Source: Marchantia polymorpha subsp. ruderalis
Lineage: Eukaryota; Streptophyta; Marchantiopsida; Marchantiales; Marchantiaceae
Length of the DNA stretch: 64,000 nucleotides
NCBI GenBank assembly: GCA_037833965.1
Contig: AP031351.1
Span: forward strand, 8,072,501 to 8,136,500
Reading direction: 5' to 3'
Positions 54,476-64,000 of the stretch are shown in pieces (positions within the stretch are counted from its first letter, which is position 1; every line of letters begins with the position of its first letter). The notes beneath the pieces were generated by a model, which did not search any database, was not told where the DNA came from, and saw only the letters and a list, made by a program, of their open reading frames with translations. Made by a program: the position numbers and the translations under genes.

Positions 54476-55404
54476 TTACATTCTGTGGTGATGCTTCTCC
54501 TTCTCCACGGCACTATTAGCGTACCTGCAAAGGACATAATTACAGGGTATCAAATACTCTACTCTTCACTCATAACTCCACGATGCATAACCGTAGGTAA
54601 ATCTGACCATTAGCATCGTGATGGCATTGACTAGATTCATCCGGAAATTTGCAAGCCTTATTCGGCTGGAAATCCTACTCGAAGAAGAGAAGACAAGCCT
54701 AAATGCAGCTTCGTTGAACAACTTTAAGTCATTCAGATCTCGATACCCAGCTTCAAACTTCGATTGCCAACATCAGAGATATGAGGTTCATGAGCGCTTT
54801 CCTGTAAATAAACCACGATCTCCCACACTTCTAAAGGAACCCGGAATCTACTCCGACACATTATGTGAAAAAGGTGATATGAGGTCCCCATACGTTCTTC
54901 TAACACCATCGAGAGGAACTAAACATCCCTTCTTGTCCCCACTCTCAATCTCTACAATCCCTCAGAAGCAGACAACCCTAGACAAGAGGAAACGGAGAAA
55001 GATGGCGAGGGAAACAACCATCTTGAAAATAATGATACTGATCCGCAAGTAAGAGTAAAAAATTGGAAAACACTCACCATGTGTCCAAAATCACCGGGGA
55101 TCTTCCAATTCTCAAGCTCTCAAGACGAACAAAGTCACAACAAGGCTCCCCGGGGAAGAAAGAAGGACGATCGACAACAAAAAAGCTTCCCGACTCCATT
55201 ACAGAAGCTCGAAAGAGAAGAAGTGGAGCACACTTACATGTAAGTACCGGCGACGGGGCAGACCAGCGTCAGAGTGTTCACCCAATTCTCCGAAATTCGC
55301 TTCTTGGTCTTGTAGGCGAATTGCGACCAGAAAGTGGTCATGATCTTGTGCTCGAATGGCGACAGAGTGTAGACCACCTCCTTCAGCTTGTATCCCTTGC
55401 CCAT
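54476..55404 (-). CDS. QCR8: Cytochrome b-c1 complex subunit 8 (QCR8), 2 exons
   Basis: QCR8 is a small single-span subunit of mitochondrial complex III. Exon 1 is 55238-55404, starting MGKGYKLKEVVYTLSPFEHK; exon 2 is 54476-54524 and ends VEKEKHHHRM-stop. The donor ATGTAAGT and acceptor TTTGCAG split a Met codon, restoring GTYMYAN. The 71-residue length matches plant QCR8 (about 72). Conserved features are KEVVYxLSPFE, the motif ISENW, a hydrophobic membrane segment (TLTLVCPVAGTYMY, residues about 43-57) and the basic, His-rich tail. There is no cleavable presequence, as is usual for this subunit. A (GCT)n tract lies immediately before the ATG. Confidence 0.92.
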
Positions 55405-57701
55405 GATTCCAGCAGCAGCAGCAGCGGCTCCGCAATCGCTTGAAGCAGATCCAGATGCCCTAGCGCTCGCAGTCGGACGAATTGTCGAATTCGTCGATGG
55501 AGAGCGAGCTCGGTCCCTTTGTCTCTGAATCTCTCGCTCTTTGGCACGAGCCGAAGCCAACCTAGGAGTTCTTTACGGAGCCAGCGCGACGGGAGAAGCC
55601 GGTCACCGACACGAGGATTTCGCACACACAGATCAGTTTACTGGCTGCAGTCAGTCATCGCTGCTCGAGATCCCTGGTCCCTCGGTACCAACGTAGTACC
55701 TTAACCTTTGCTGTTTACGGTTCATGCCTTGCCTCGATGGAATGAATGGCGGCCGGTTGGTGCGCATGCGACATTTTTTCCAGCAGCTTTCTGCCCTTTC
55801 GACGATCAAAACGAGGGATTGTGCCGAAAGTTACTCTCATTCAACGTCTTCACATATTCATTCGTCGTAATTTTTATTTCCAAGTTTTAGAATATTGGTT
55901 ATTTTTGTTCGCATATTTCCTTTTTTTCCATATTTTTCTTTTCTTTGGTATATATTTAGTTTTTCCTTCTTGATTTATATGTTATTATAGCTATATGCAA
56001 ATTTTTTTCATTGTTTGTGAAAGTATATCATTTATTTAGTTTTTCTAGAGAGACTTTTGAATTTGTTTGATTGTGGTTTTTTTTCAAATATAACATTTAA
56101 TGTTAAATAGGGTTATATATACAATTTCCCTTCCTTAGAGGTTCATTGGGAAAAAGAAATTTTTAATCATTTCGGAGAGTTCTGCACGGGCGTCTTTAGC
56201 GCAACATTCCGCATTCGAGAAGAGGAGACACCAGAAAGCGAAAGGGTGAAAGCATGAAATGGAAGATTTCAAAATCAGAGATGAATGTGGGGTAATGATG
56301 AATACACAAGCGTAGTCTTCAGAACAGCAGAAATAACGCCGCGGGGACATGTGCGCACCCCTTCATAATTACAATTACGCCACGAGTTGAAGTAATCTGT
56401 TGAAATAAACTTCGATTGCGAAGTTTCTGACCAAAAGAATTGTGAACGAAAAAACCCCGAGGTCACAAATGCTCCTCGTGGCTACGAGTGGTCATATATA
56501 CAAAACCCTGTGATTCACAGGCAAGACACTCTCTATCTGTACAGGCCTGCCTAGATTTACAATCCCTGATTTTAACGAATGGAGCAGTTCCCCTCTATTC
56601 GAATGCAAGTTCCCATCGCCATTGCGATCTCCAAAAATTCGGAACGCCCGCTGTACAAGTAACTGAAATTCCCTCCAAATCTCTCCCAAATTTCCCTCAA
56701 TTTTCCCGCCAATTTCTCCAAAACTTCTCCCGATTTTCCTTACGCGGCCGGGGCAGCTCGCGCAACCTCAGGCTGCAGCTGCACACGAGCGCTTGCCGAT
56801 CGAGGCGCCCTGTCGTCGCCTTGCCGAACCGGTTGAAGCCTGCACGCCCTACCGCTGGAGTAGCAGCTCATGCTCACAACGCTCGGATTGGACTGCCTCG
56901 TGTCCGACGGGAAGTCCCCGAAGAAAACTCGTACCCCGGACCCGCTCATCTCCTGCCTGCACCCTTGAGCCCCGTCCCCGGCGAACATTGTGAAGACAAC
57001 CTCCCGTCAAATTGGATGAGTGTTCCTCTCGATCCGCAGCTTTGCGAGCGATTATGAGACCTCGATCCTTGTCTGATGACAGACGAAATCCAAGAGTGCC
57101 AAGAATTCCGAGAGTTCCGAGTAATCCGAGACCCGAAGCGGAGCGATGATCGAAGAAGAAGAGCTCGGGGAAGAGACGATGAGTTTTCAGTGAAGGACTA
57201 GCCTTTAGGGCGCTGCTGACGGAGATATAGTGGTTTGCGAAAACCGCAGGGCGAAGAGCAGGTCGCCCTTGACGTGGCGCGCATGCAATCGCTTCGTCTG
57301 GCGGATCGAGCATCTCCACCGCGGTCCGCGTATGGCGCCACTCCTCGTCATTGGTCGCCCGAAGTCTTCCGACAGGTGGAGCGTCGCCTCCACGCAACAG
57401 CTGTCCGAAGGCTGCGAGCGAGTGATGTATCGGGCGAGTCCACGTCGCGAGTCTTCGGACAGCTGTTGCGCTCGCGTTCCTCGTCACCTGCTGATGTGTA
57501 CACTTTCCACGACGCGTCCCCTTGGAGAATGTTGGACATTCTTGGCTCGATCATTCGGATCGTCGGGATTTCTCGAAGAGTTTCTCGCCTTCAGTCGATC
57601 GAACAGCGTGCGGGCCCTTTCTCGATCGCATTGACTACGCTTCCTCCTTCTTTCCCATCGAGCGTTGATCGCTTCCGCTTCGTGTCTGGCATTCTAGCGC
57701 C
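55405..57701. other. Divergent intergenic region between QCR8 and the gene at 57702
   Basis: The region next to QCR8 (to about 55740) is GC-rich, probably its promoter; 55850-56130 is very AT-rich; 56700-57700 is again GC-rich and probably the promoter and leader of the gene at 57702. Long overlapping frames on both strands (for example 56849-57487 minus and 56488-57057 plus) have no domain. An inverted repeat with 18-bp arms lies at 57393-57470. Confidence 0.4.
57393..57470. repeat. 18-bp inverted repeat upstream of the gene at 57702
   Basis: Arms 57393-57410 (CGCAACAGCTGTCCGAAG) and 57453-57470 are exact reverse complements with 42 bases between. They lie about 230 bp before the start codon, probably within the promoter or 5' leader. 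Confidence 0.85.
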
Positions 57702-58423
57702 ATGTCGTCTGGTCAGGTGGAAGGCGCGAAGACCTCGAGTATACCCGAGCGCAGCTTGAAGTCCGAAAATTCTTCGGGTCAAGAAGGAATTCCGAAAATC
57801 CTCAAAGCCGACGAATCTGGTGCTCCTGTTGTTCCTCCCGAAGTCGCAGAAACTACGGAGAAAGAGAAGGCGAAGACGAAGGAAATTCAAGCACAGCCCG
57901 AGAATGTTCTGCACGAGGTACCGCTCTCCTCCCTTCATCTCTCGTTAGCTTTTGTCCCCTGAGGTCGACCAGAAAGACAAAGGCTGGTTCATGCGCAGTG
58001 TCCGTATGAACATAACTCTGGGCTGTAATTGGGAGCTGCTTGTGAGGTTACCAATCTGATTCGGTCGTGATAAAGAAGTGAACTCCTGACTTCGCTTCAG
58101 TGCTCTGAAATCGGTGCAAGGTAGTAAGGGAGGTTTTCACTTTGCGGGGAAGAGAAATTGGTCAGGAGTACGTGTCCTAAGAATTTCTTGCATTTGCGTC
58201 TGTCAATTTGGAATTCAGATGGAGGTTCAAACGGGCCAGTGAACAATTTCACCTAGAAAGAATTAGTAGCCGGGTGGCAAAGAAGTGCCCAGGAATGAGT
58301 GATAGAGCAGACCTCGTCGCAATTGACAAACTCATCATCGGCGAGAAGTTTGTACGGAAGTTTCCTACACTGGAACAGCTTCAGTTGCCTGAAATCCCGA
58401 CACTAAACTCGAAGGCTGAATAG
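57702..58423 (+). CDS. Small conserved-looking protein of unknown function, 3 exons including a 20-nt microexon
   Basis: Exons 57702-57917, 58101-58120 and 58219-58423 join in frame to 146 residues. The first 72 residues are polar and charged (MSSGQVEGAKTSSIPE ... ENVLHE) and probably disordered. The microexon gives CSEIGA plus part of an Arg codon; without it the third exon would be read out of frame and stop after a few codons. The C-terminal 75 residues (WRFKRASEQFHLERIS ... DRADLVAIDKLIIGEKF ... FPTLEQLQLPEIP) look like a folded domain. I feel a resemblance to small plant mitochondrial proteins but cannot name one. The neighbouring QCR8 gene is on the opposite strand. Confidence 0.6.
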
Positions 58424-60350
58424 AAAAGGGAGAAGTGAAAGTTTCTTGTAACACTCCTGATTCATGATAGTCAGTCACATTGATCGAAGCCAGTGTTTGT
58501 GACGTCTCTCAGCTTTCTACTCGAGCACTCGCATCCAGCTGCGCAACGTTCTACCGTATTGCAATTCCGCCAGGCTCAATTCCACTGAACTGGACACTCA
58601 TATTTAACAGGAGATACACATTTCCCAGAAAACGATCCCACGACACAGTAGAGAGGAGAATCAACAGTTTCCTAGTAAATTTAACGAAAACGTATTTGTA
58701 TTTTAGCTTCGCTTCCGAGTGTGATACTCTTACGTGTCAGATTAGTCGATGTGCATTGAGGACAAGCACTGAAGGGAAGTTTATGACTAATATTTAGTTG
58801 ATTCATTTCGATATATATGCCATGAACTTTAGTTGTATATGTAATAAAACGATAATCTGGATTGGAGCACTATGGAACATAATTCTTTTCCAAATCTCGT
58901 GAAGTTTTAGTACTTCAGATGAATGACTTTTTAGAAATTAGGAAATTTAAAAATTAGGTAAATTTTTTAAATTATTCTTAGAATTGGAGGTAATCCTAAT
59001 GATATTCTAATTACATTGGAATTGGATTTTATGTAGGACCTTTGTAACTCAATGATATTGATATTTTCTTCTGTAGGTACGAAAAACTTTATAATGTATC
59101 GTACCAGTAAGCTAGAGTACAATCAGTATGTCATTCTTTGATCAAATGGTAGCATCACTAAATTTTAGTGTATGTAACTTAGTTGATGATGTTAGACCTC
59201 CACTGTTTTTGTTGAAAATATGGGGACACTGAAGTTGTATGTAATATTTTTTTATTTTGTTTAATATTTTTGGCAATGTATCATGATTTAACTATAAATC
59301 GCGCAATATGTCTAAAGAGAAAACTAAGTTAACGATTTGAACTAACCTCAATACTGTAAACTATAAGATGTTTCACTAAAACTTTTACATCAGGGCAATA
59401 AAATAAACACTTATTATTAGAGATACAACGATGACAATACATTATTACTGACATAATATGCAAGTGAAAAAAAAACAATCAAAGAGAAAATTCAAACATA
59501 GTCTCCGAGGATGAATGAAACGAGATGGCGAAAGAAAACAAGATGATGTAGAGACAACATAGCACAAGTCACTATATTATCCTGACCTGTTCAATTGGAT
59601 TGAGATGTAAATGTTAATAAACAAATGAATGTTTGAATGTCATTTATATAGAATTTATACTTTTCTATTTCTTTTGTAAAATTCTGTACTGATTACTTCA
59701 AACCAGAGGAAAAACTAAAGCCAACCAACGGATCACGTGTTACAACCATTCCCGAAAAATAATAAGAAATGAAAAAGTTCTCGGAATGCTATGGAAATTT
59801 CATATATTGATAAGAAAAATCGTACGTAACGGTGTCTACATCGATCTCATTGATTAGGGCCACAACCGTCTGTCCGCGGTCCGTATAGGGACAGTGACAG
59901 GGACAGTGGAGAGAGCGCACCGAAGTTCTCACAAAGGAAGTACTTCCATGGACTCCTCCTCGTGCCAGTCCAGACACTACAGGGCCCGGCCGCTGGCGAC
60001 GGCGACGGCAACGCAGTCAAAGTCCTCCAATCAGCAGAACCGACGTCCGAAGTAGCGGAACCTTCGAGGCGAAACTGCGAATTCTGCAACTCGTCGCAGT
60101 CAAGAACGGAAACTTCGAGCCGAAATGCAGCGCGTCACCTCGTCGTAGTCGAGAACGGATCCGAAGTGAGAAGCGACTTTCCGACTGATCCCGACGCAGT
60201 GATGTCGTGGTCGTGACGTAGTTGCCCGAAAGGTTCGAGCGACGTAGTTAGTTGGCAGGAGGCGGCGCTGACCACACTGCCCGCCCGTTCCCGCGGCAGA
60301 GCGCGCGTAGACGTTGGCGCCCAAGTCAAAGTCTAGTGCGCCGAGAGCGG
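58424..60350. other. Intergenic DNA: AT-rich, then GC-rich from 59840
   Basis: The stretch 58800-59780 is AT-rich without recognisable genes. From about 59850 GC content rises sharply and short frames open on both strands without domains. A segment near 60060-60190 repeats GAGAACGGA/GAAGTGAG-like words in a loose tandem manner. I see no gene. Confidence 0.35.
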
Positions 60351-60370
60351 AGGGGAACAAAACAGTCTGT

Positions 60371-60415
60371 GGGTCGGGTCGGGGCGGGTCGGGGCGAGGG
60401 GGGCGGGACTGGGGG
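60371..60415 (+). promoter_or_regulatory. G-rich run with G-quadruplex potential
   Basis: The plus strand holds at least six closely spaced runs of three or more G (GGGTCGGGTCGGGGCGGG and onward to GGGGG). Such tracts can form G-quadruplexes and often lie in GC-rich promoters. It is 1.6 kb before the CPL4-type start codon, so a promoter link is only possible. Confidence 0.5.
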
Positions 60416-62014
60416 ATTGATTAATGTTATTTTGGGGACCCCGAGGGGTGACACAAATCACGGAAGCGTACGAGTTCCAATTTAGGCTTGTGGCAGACAT
60501 TGTTGCCACTTTCGTACCGTGGGGCGTTGTCAGTGAGTCAGCGAGCCTGCCAAGCTGCGCATGCTGCGTCTGTCATCGTGATGTGGCCAATGTGTGCGTC
60601 CATGAGTGTCGGGGTTGATTGAGCTCGGGCTCTGCGTGATCGCGATCAAGTTTTGAGCCAAGGTACTAGTTCACGACTCATATGGTTGATCGCCGCTTTC
60701 TTTTGACAATTGGCACGTGATGGCATGTGAGTGAGAGACAGAGTGAGTGAGGTTCATTTTGCTTCTGGTCGATATTGGATCGCGTACAAAGTTTTGATCA
60801 AGCTTTGCGTCTTCTTGGAAAGAAATTGTGGAATTTTCTGGGGTTTAGTGCTCTGAGCGCGCATTCCAGAGAAGGAAAGGGATGCGCTGACCGTAGGTAA
60901 TTTGAATGGATGGTTTTTTTAACTTGGACAGTTCAGGTCGAATGTGGCCATGGCCACTGTGGAATGTATGTAGAAATGATCATGTTTTTAGTAGAGAAAA
61001 TCGTCTGAGATATCAAGACTCTGCCTGTTATCAGAGCTGCGCCGTGTTGGATTTGCAAGAAACCCTGCTACCGTAGGCTCCTGGGGTCCACTAAACACTG
61101 TTGAACTCACTCAAAGCTTGTCACAGTAATTCACTGGAACAGTCCGTTAAGGTCCCCATAGTTCTTCGCTTTCCACATTTGAACCAGTCACGATCAATGT
61201 CTTATCATGCCTAATCTTTCGTATTTGTTGAAGAAAACTCGGAACGTGTTGCCATCTTTGTGGCGATGATTTGTGAATAATGTCAGGAATGACGATCCGC
61301 ACAAGTTTTGTAGGAATCTGAGTGATAGAATGGGAAATGTCAATGCTGCACTGCTACTGTTCTTTCTACGATTTTTAAATATTGAACTTGCTCGATCGGA
61401 TCAGCGTCCGACCCAGCGTTCAATGTCAACATCTCCGATTCAGTAGTCTTCTCATGTTATAATTATGACCGTCAACAGGTCATTCAACTAGCAGAGTCTT
61501 CGTGTGTGCTACCAAGCCTTTATCTGTCTGCAGAGTGTACTGTCACGGGTCCAGACAGTGGTTCCAACTTTTTTTGCTAAAACTGCTAAGTATAAACTGA
61601 TTAATTCAGAATAAGAGGTGATGGTGGATATCTGATACCATTTATGTCCACTTAACTAACAGAAGAGCCTGCAGCGTATATATCAGATGGACCTATATTA
61701 GGTATCAAGAGGAAGAACTGTGGAGCAAAGACCCGTAGAAGAGTGTAACAAGTTTATGGATGATTTCCTCAGGCTCTTCAATTTTTCAAAACCTGTAGAC
61801 AACTGATGTTGAACTAATCGTTTGGTACGAACAGAGATACAAGCAGAGTTTCTCTGTTGGCCGCCAGGTTTACTATCAAACTGGAGAAAATATCAATCAG
61901 ATCAGATATGACGCTGGAAGACGGGATTTGTATCGTGAATAACGATGATGATAACGAAGATGGGTAGGATTCGAGGTCTGTGAATGCAAATGATAGCTGC
62001 GACCAGCTGGAATA
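60416..62014 (+). promoter_or_regulatory. Upstream region of the CPL4-type phosphatase gene
   Basis: No coding exon is seen between the G-rich run and the ATG at 62015. The 5' leader of the phosphatase mRNA, perhaps with an intron, must lie here. I could not fix a transcription start. Confidence 0.3.
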
Positions 62015-64000
62015 ATGACCTCGGCGTCGAGTGCCCCATCGTCGCCTGGAGCGTCGTCAGCAAGCGATGACTTCGCTGCAATGCTCGATGAGGAGCTACA
62101 GGGATCGTTGGAAGAAACCGGTGTTGTCTTGGAGGAAGTCGGAGAAGATGCGGATGTCGAAGTTGATGATGATGATGAAGCGGAGGAGGAGCCTGAGCAA
62201 GAGGATGTGGCATTGGAGACAGATCCTGGAGAAGACTCTGTTGTAGAAGAGGACGAGGAGGAAGAAGAGGTTGACGTTGAAAATGCTGGCAACAACGAAA
62301 AGCCTGACGATTTTGGGGGCGAGAATGGCGAACGATTGGGGTATGTGCGTTTTCGTAGTTAGCCCTCAGAACCTTAGTAGGGCGTCATTAACAAGTCCGC
62401 AGTGTTTATTATAGCAAGACTGATGTGCAGGATCGTAGAGACAATTATTTTTTGCAGCTTTTCCTTCTGTATTTTGAGATACTGTATGTGCTAGATGCAA
62501 AGTAGATGAAGACCTGCCAAATAGCTCGTATACATCTATGGAGGAGGAGTGCACAGGTAGTTTGGCCTTCACATCAATGAATTTTGCGTTGCTATTTGCC
62601 TGATTCCCTGAGCTTACAGGAAAGCTACAGCATCTAAGGAGGATTATGAAGTAAGGGAGGAAATGGAAGGTCGCAAGCGTAAGCGAGAAGAGGAGGATGA
62701 TAAGCGAGATCCTAAGAATGCCAAAGGTAACCCTTCGTTCCATATTCAAACTTAAGTTGATGCCACAATGGCCGTTAGGCACTTCGCTCATCAATAATGC
62801 CCTGGGTCTCATGTTCCAGTTGAAATAGAATATGGGTTTGCCTTGGGTTAGATTTCACGGTAGACTCACATTACTCATTAAAAGGTTGGGATATGCTGTG
62901 TTCACTTCTTCGTGCAGGAGTATGTCCACCGCACCCAGGCTTCATGTGGGGCGTGTGTATCCGTTGTGGCGAGAATAGACAAACCAGCAATAGTGAACCA
63001 GCTGAGATCGGTGTTGCGCTTCGCTACATTCATGAGGTATTGATCACTATCCGATCTTCATGGCTCTTTCTAACATGTGTATTCGTAATCTCTGCACCAG
63101 ATGTATCCTTAAACCGCCAAGGACCTTCCAGAAGCAGTTATGGTGTTTGAGAAGAGAGGCATATGATGTTACACCTGAGATTCAAAGTTTTGCGGTGGTG
63201 CAGCTCTCAGTTTCGATTTTTAGATGGATAGATGAATCTCGCGGATCTGGACCTTCTTTTCTACTTGTTTAAGTTTGATGCAGAAAATCTGATCGTGAGC
63301 AGCATGATATTTGTTGTTCTGATTAGGACTAGAGTACGAGCATTTAGTAGACGTGAGTCATCACTTTATTGGCAATAAGGCGTCTTATTAGTGCAAAATC
63401 TTAGTAAATCTTCCATCCTGGCATCTCTTAATTTGCTCGGCTCGTTTTACGTAGTGTTACCTTGCGTTCTGTTGTATGAAGGATACATGTATTGACTTTA
63501 CTATCTATTACCCTTCTGTTTTCATCTGGATGTGCGTTCCTGAATTCCTGATATTGCGGTTGCGAACGATATCCTGTCGGTCTTTCTTTTACCTCGACTT
63601 TTATTTTTCAGCATGAGCCAAACACTTCGTCCACATTATTAACCATGTGGTCTCTACGATTCTGCATTTGCTACCAAACTTATGCTCTTTCTCGCGCAAT
63701 GTTTCTCGCTCATTTCTTTTTCATCGAAATGTCTCCTCTTGAAGCCTACGGTGGTTCGGTATCTAACAAAGCAGACTGACACTCTTAATCTACCCTATCT
63801 GCTTGTCAGGGGTTGGAGGTGACTGAAAGAGAAGCAGCAAGAATGCGTCGCGATGAGCTAAAACATGTCATTGCTAGGAAAAAGCTCTACTTGGTTCTAG
63901 ATCTGGACCACACACTTCTTAATTCTGCTCGATTTATAGAGGTGCCTCCTGATGAAGAGGCGTACCTAACAGCTTGTTACTCGAAGGCTAGGTCTGCTAA
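62015..64000 (+). CDS. CPL4: RNA polymerase II CTD phosphatase, FCP1/CPL4 type (5' part; runs off right edge)
   Basis: This enzyme dephosphorylates Ser residues of the Pol II CTD in the nucleus. Exons: 62015-62340, 62620-62726, 62918-63036 and 63810 to the window end; phases match. The start MTSASSAPSSPGASSASDD resembles plant CPL4, followed by a very acidic stretch (residues about 45-95), a basic KRKREEEDDKRD segment, then a Cys-rich block with CPPHPGF and CIRCGE, ending RYIHE. Exon 4 carries REAARMRRDELKH and KLYLVLDLDHTLLNS, where DLDHT (215-219) is the DxDxT catalytic motif, with Asp215 the phospho-acceptor. About 247 residues are visible; the rest of the phosphatase domain and the expected BRCT domain lie beyond the edge. 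CPL3 is the alternative paralogue, but its long N-terminus is absent here. Confidence 0.88.

Noticed and set aside
56849-57487. 212-codon minus-strand frame
   Set aside because: GC-rich region with equally long frames on the other strand; repeated GILGTLG-like composition, no recognised domain and no splice context.
61897-62295. Serine-rich 132-codon frame antisense to the CPL4-type gene
   Set aside because: It is the mirror of the acidic GAA/GAT-rich first exon of the phosphatase.

Overview
This is nuclear DNA of a land plant. Genes are split by many GT-AG introns with plant-like exon structure, GC-rich promoters alternate with AT-rich intergenic DNA, and degenerate eukaryotic transposons fill the spaces. 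All recognisable proteins are plant-type: RRS1, a malonyl-CoA synthetase of the AAE13 type, alanine aminotransferase, a plastid S1 protein of the RLSB/PDE338 type, complex III subunit QCR8 and a CPL4/FCP1-type RNA polymerase II CTD phosphatase. The decayed multicopy-type protein at 36.9-39.0 kb (LTREEEKRFP and long K/E-rich coiled coil) resembles, from memory, a family abundant in the liverwort Marchantia. A bryophyte, most likely Marchantia, is therefore my inference; nothing in the window proves it.

Layout. 0.1-2.0 kb: 5' half of RRS1 on the minus strand, leaving the window on the left. 2-8.9 kb: an AT-rich block, then GC-rich promoter-like DNA and unassigned ORF fragments. 8.9-14.7 kb: complete 15-exon AAE13-type gene (+). 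14.7-23.4 kb: intergenic DNA holding a complete but dead hAT transposon (18257-20822) with terminal repeats and an 8-bp target duplication. 23.45-29.0 kb: complete 15-exon mitochondrial-type alanine aminotransferase gene (+), with a stray copy of its own exon 12 in an intron. 30.8-33.7 kb: a Mutator-like miniature element (10-bp target duplication) and a decayed LINE. 34.5-42.2 kb: a three-level nest, with a second hAT relative split by a pogo/Tigger element (35849-41277), itself split by a 3.3-kb insertion carrying the coiled-coil family pseudogene. 44.2-48.0 kb: RLSB-type gene (-). 49.8-52.6 kb: another LINE fragment, broken by a second, inverted copy of the Mutator-like element. 54.5-55.4 kb: two-exon QCR8 gene (-). 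57.7-58.4 kb: small three-exon gene of unknown function with a 20-nt microexon. 62.0-64.0 kb: 5' end of a CPL4-type phosphatase gene (+), running off the right edge.

The genes do not form a pathway cluster; they are ordinary housekeeping genes (ribosome assembly, mitochondrial and plastid metabolism, transcription) separated by transposon graveyards. The most interesting structures are the nested insertions, the paired Mutator-like elements, the promoter/first-exon layout of the AAE13-type gene that bears on mitochondrial versus cytosolic protein, and the duplicated pseudo-exon. No rRNA, tRNA or CRISPR array was recognised. All splice sites were read by eye and checked only by reading-frame continuity and family conservation recalled from memory.
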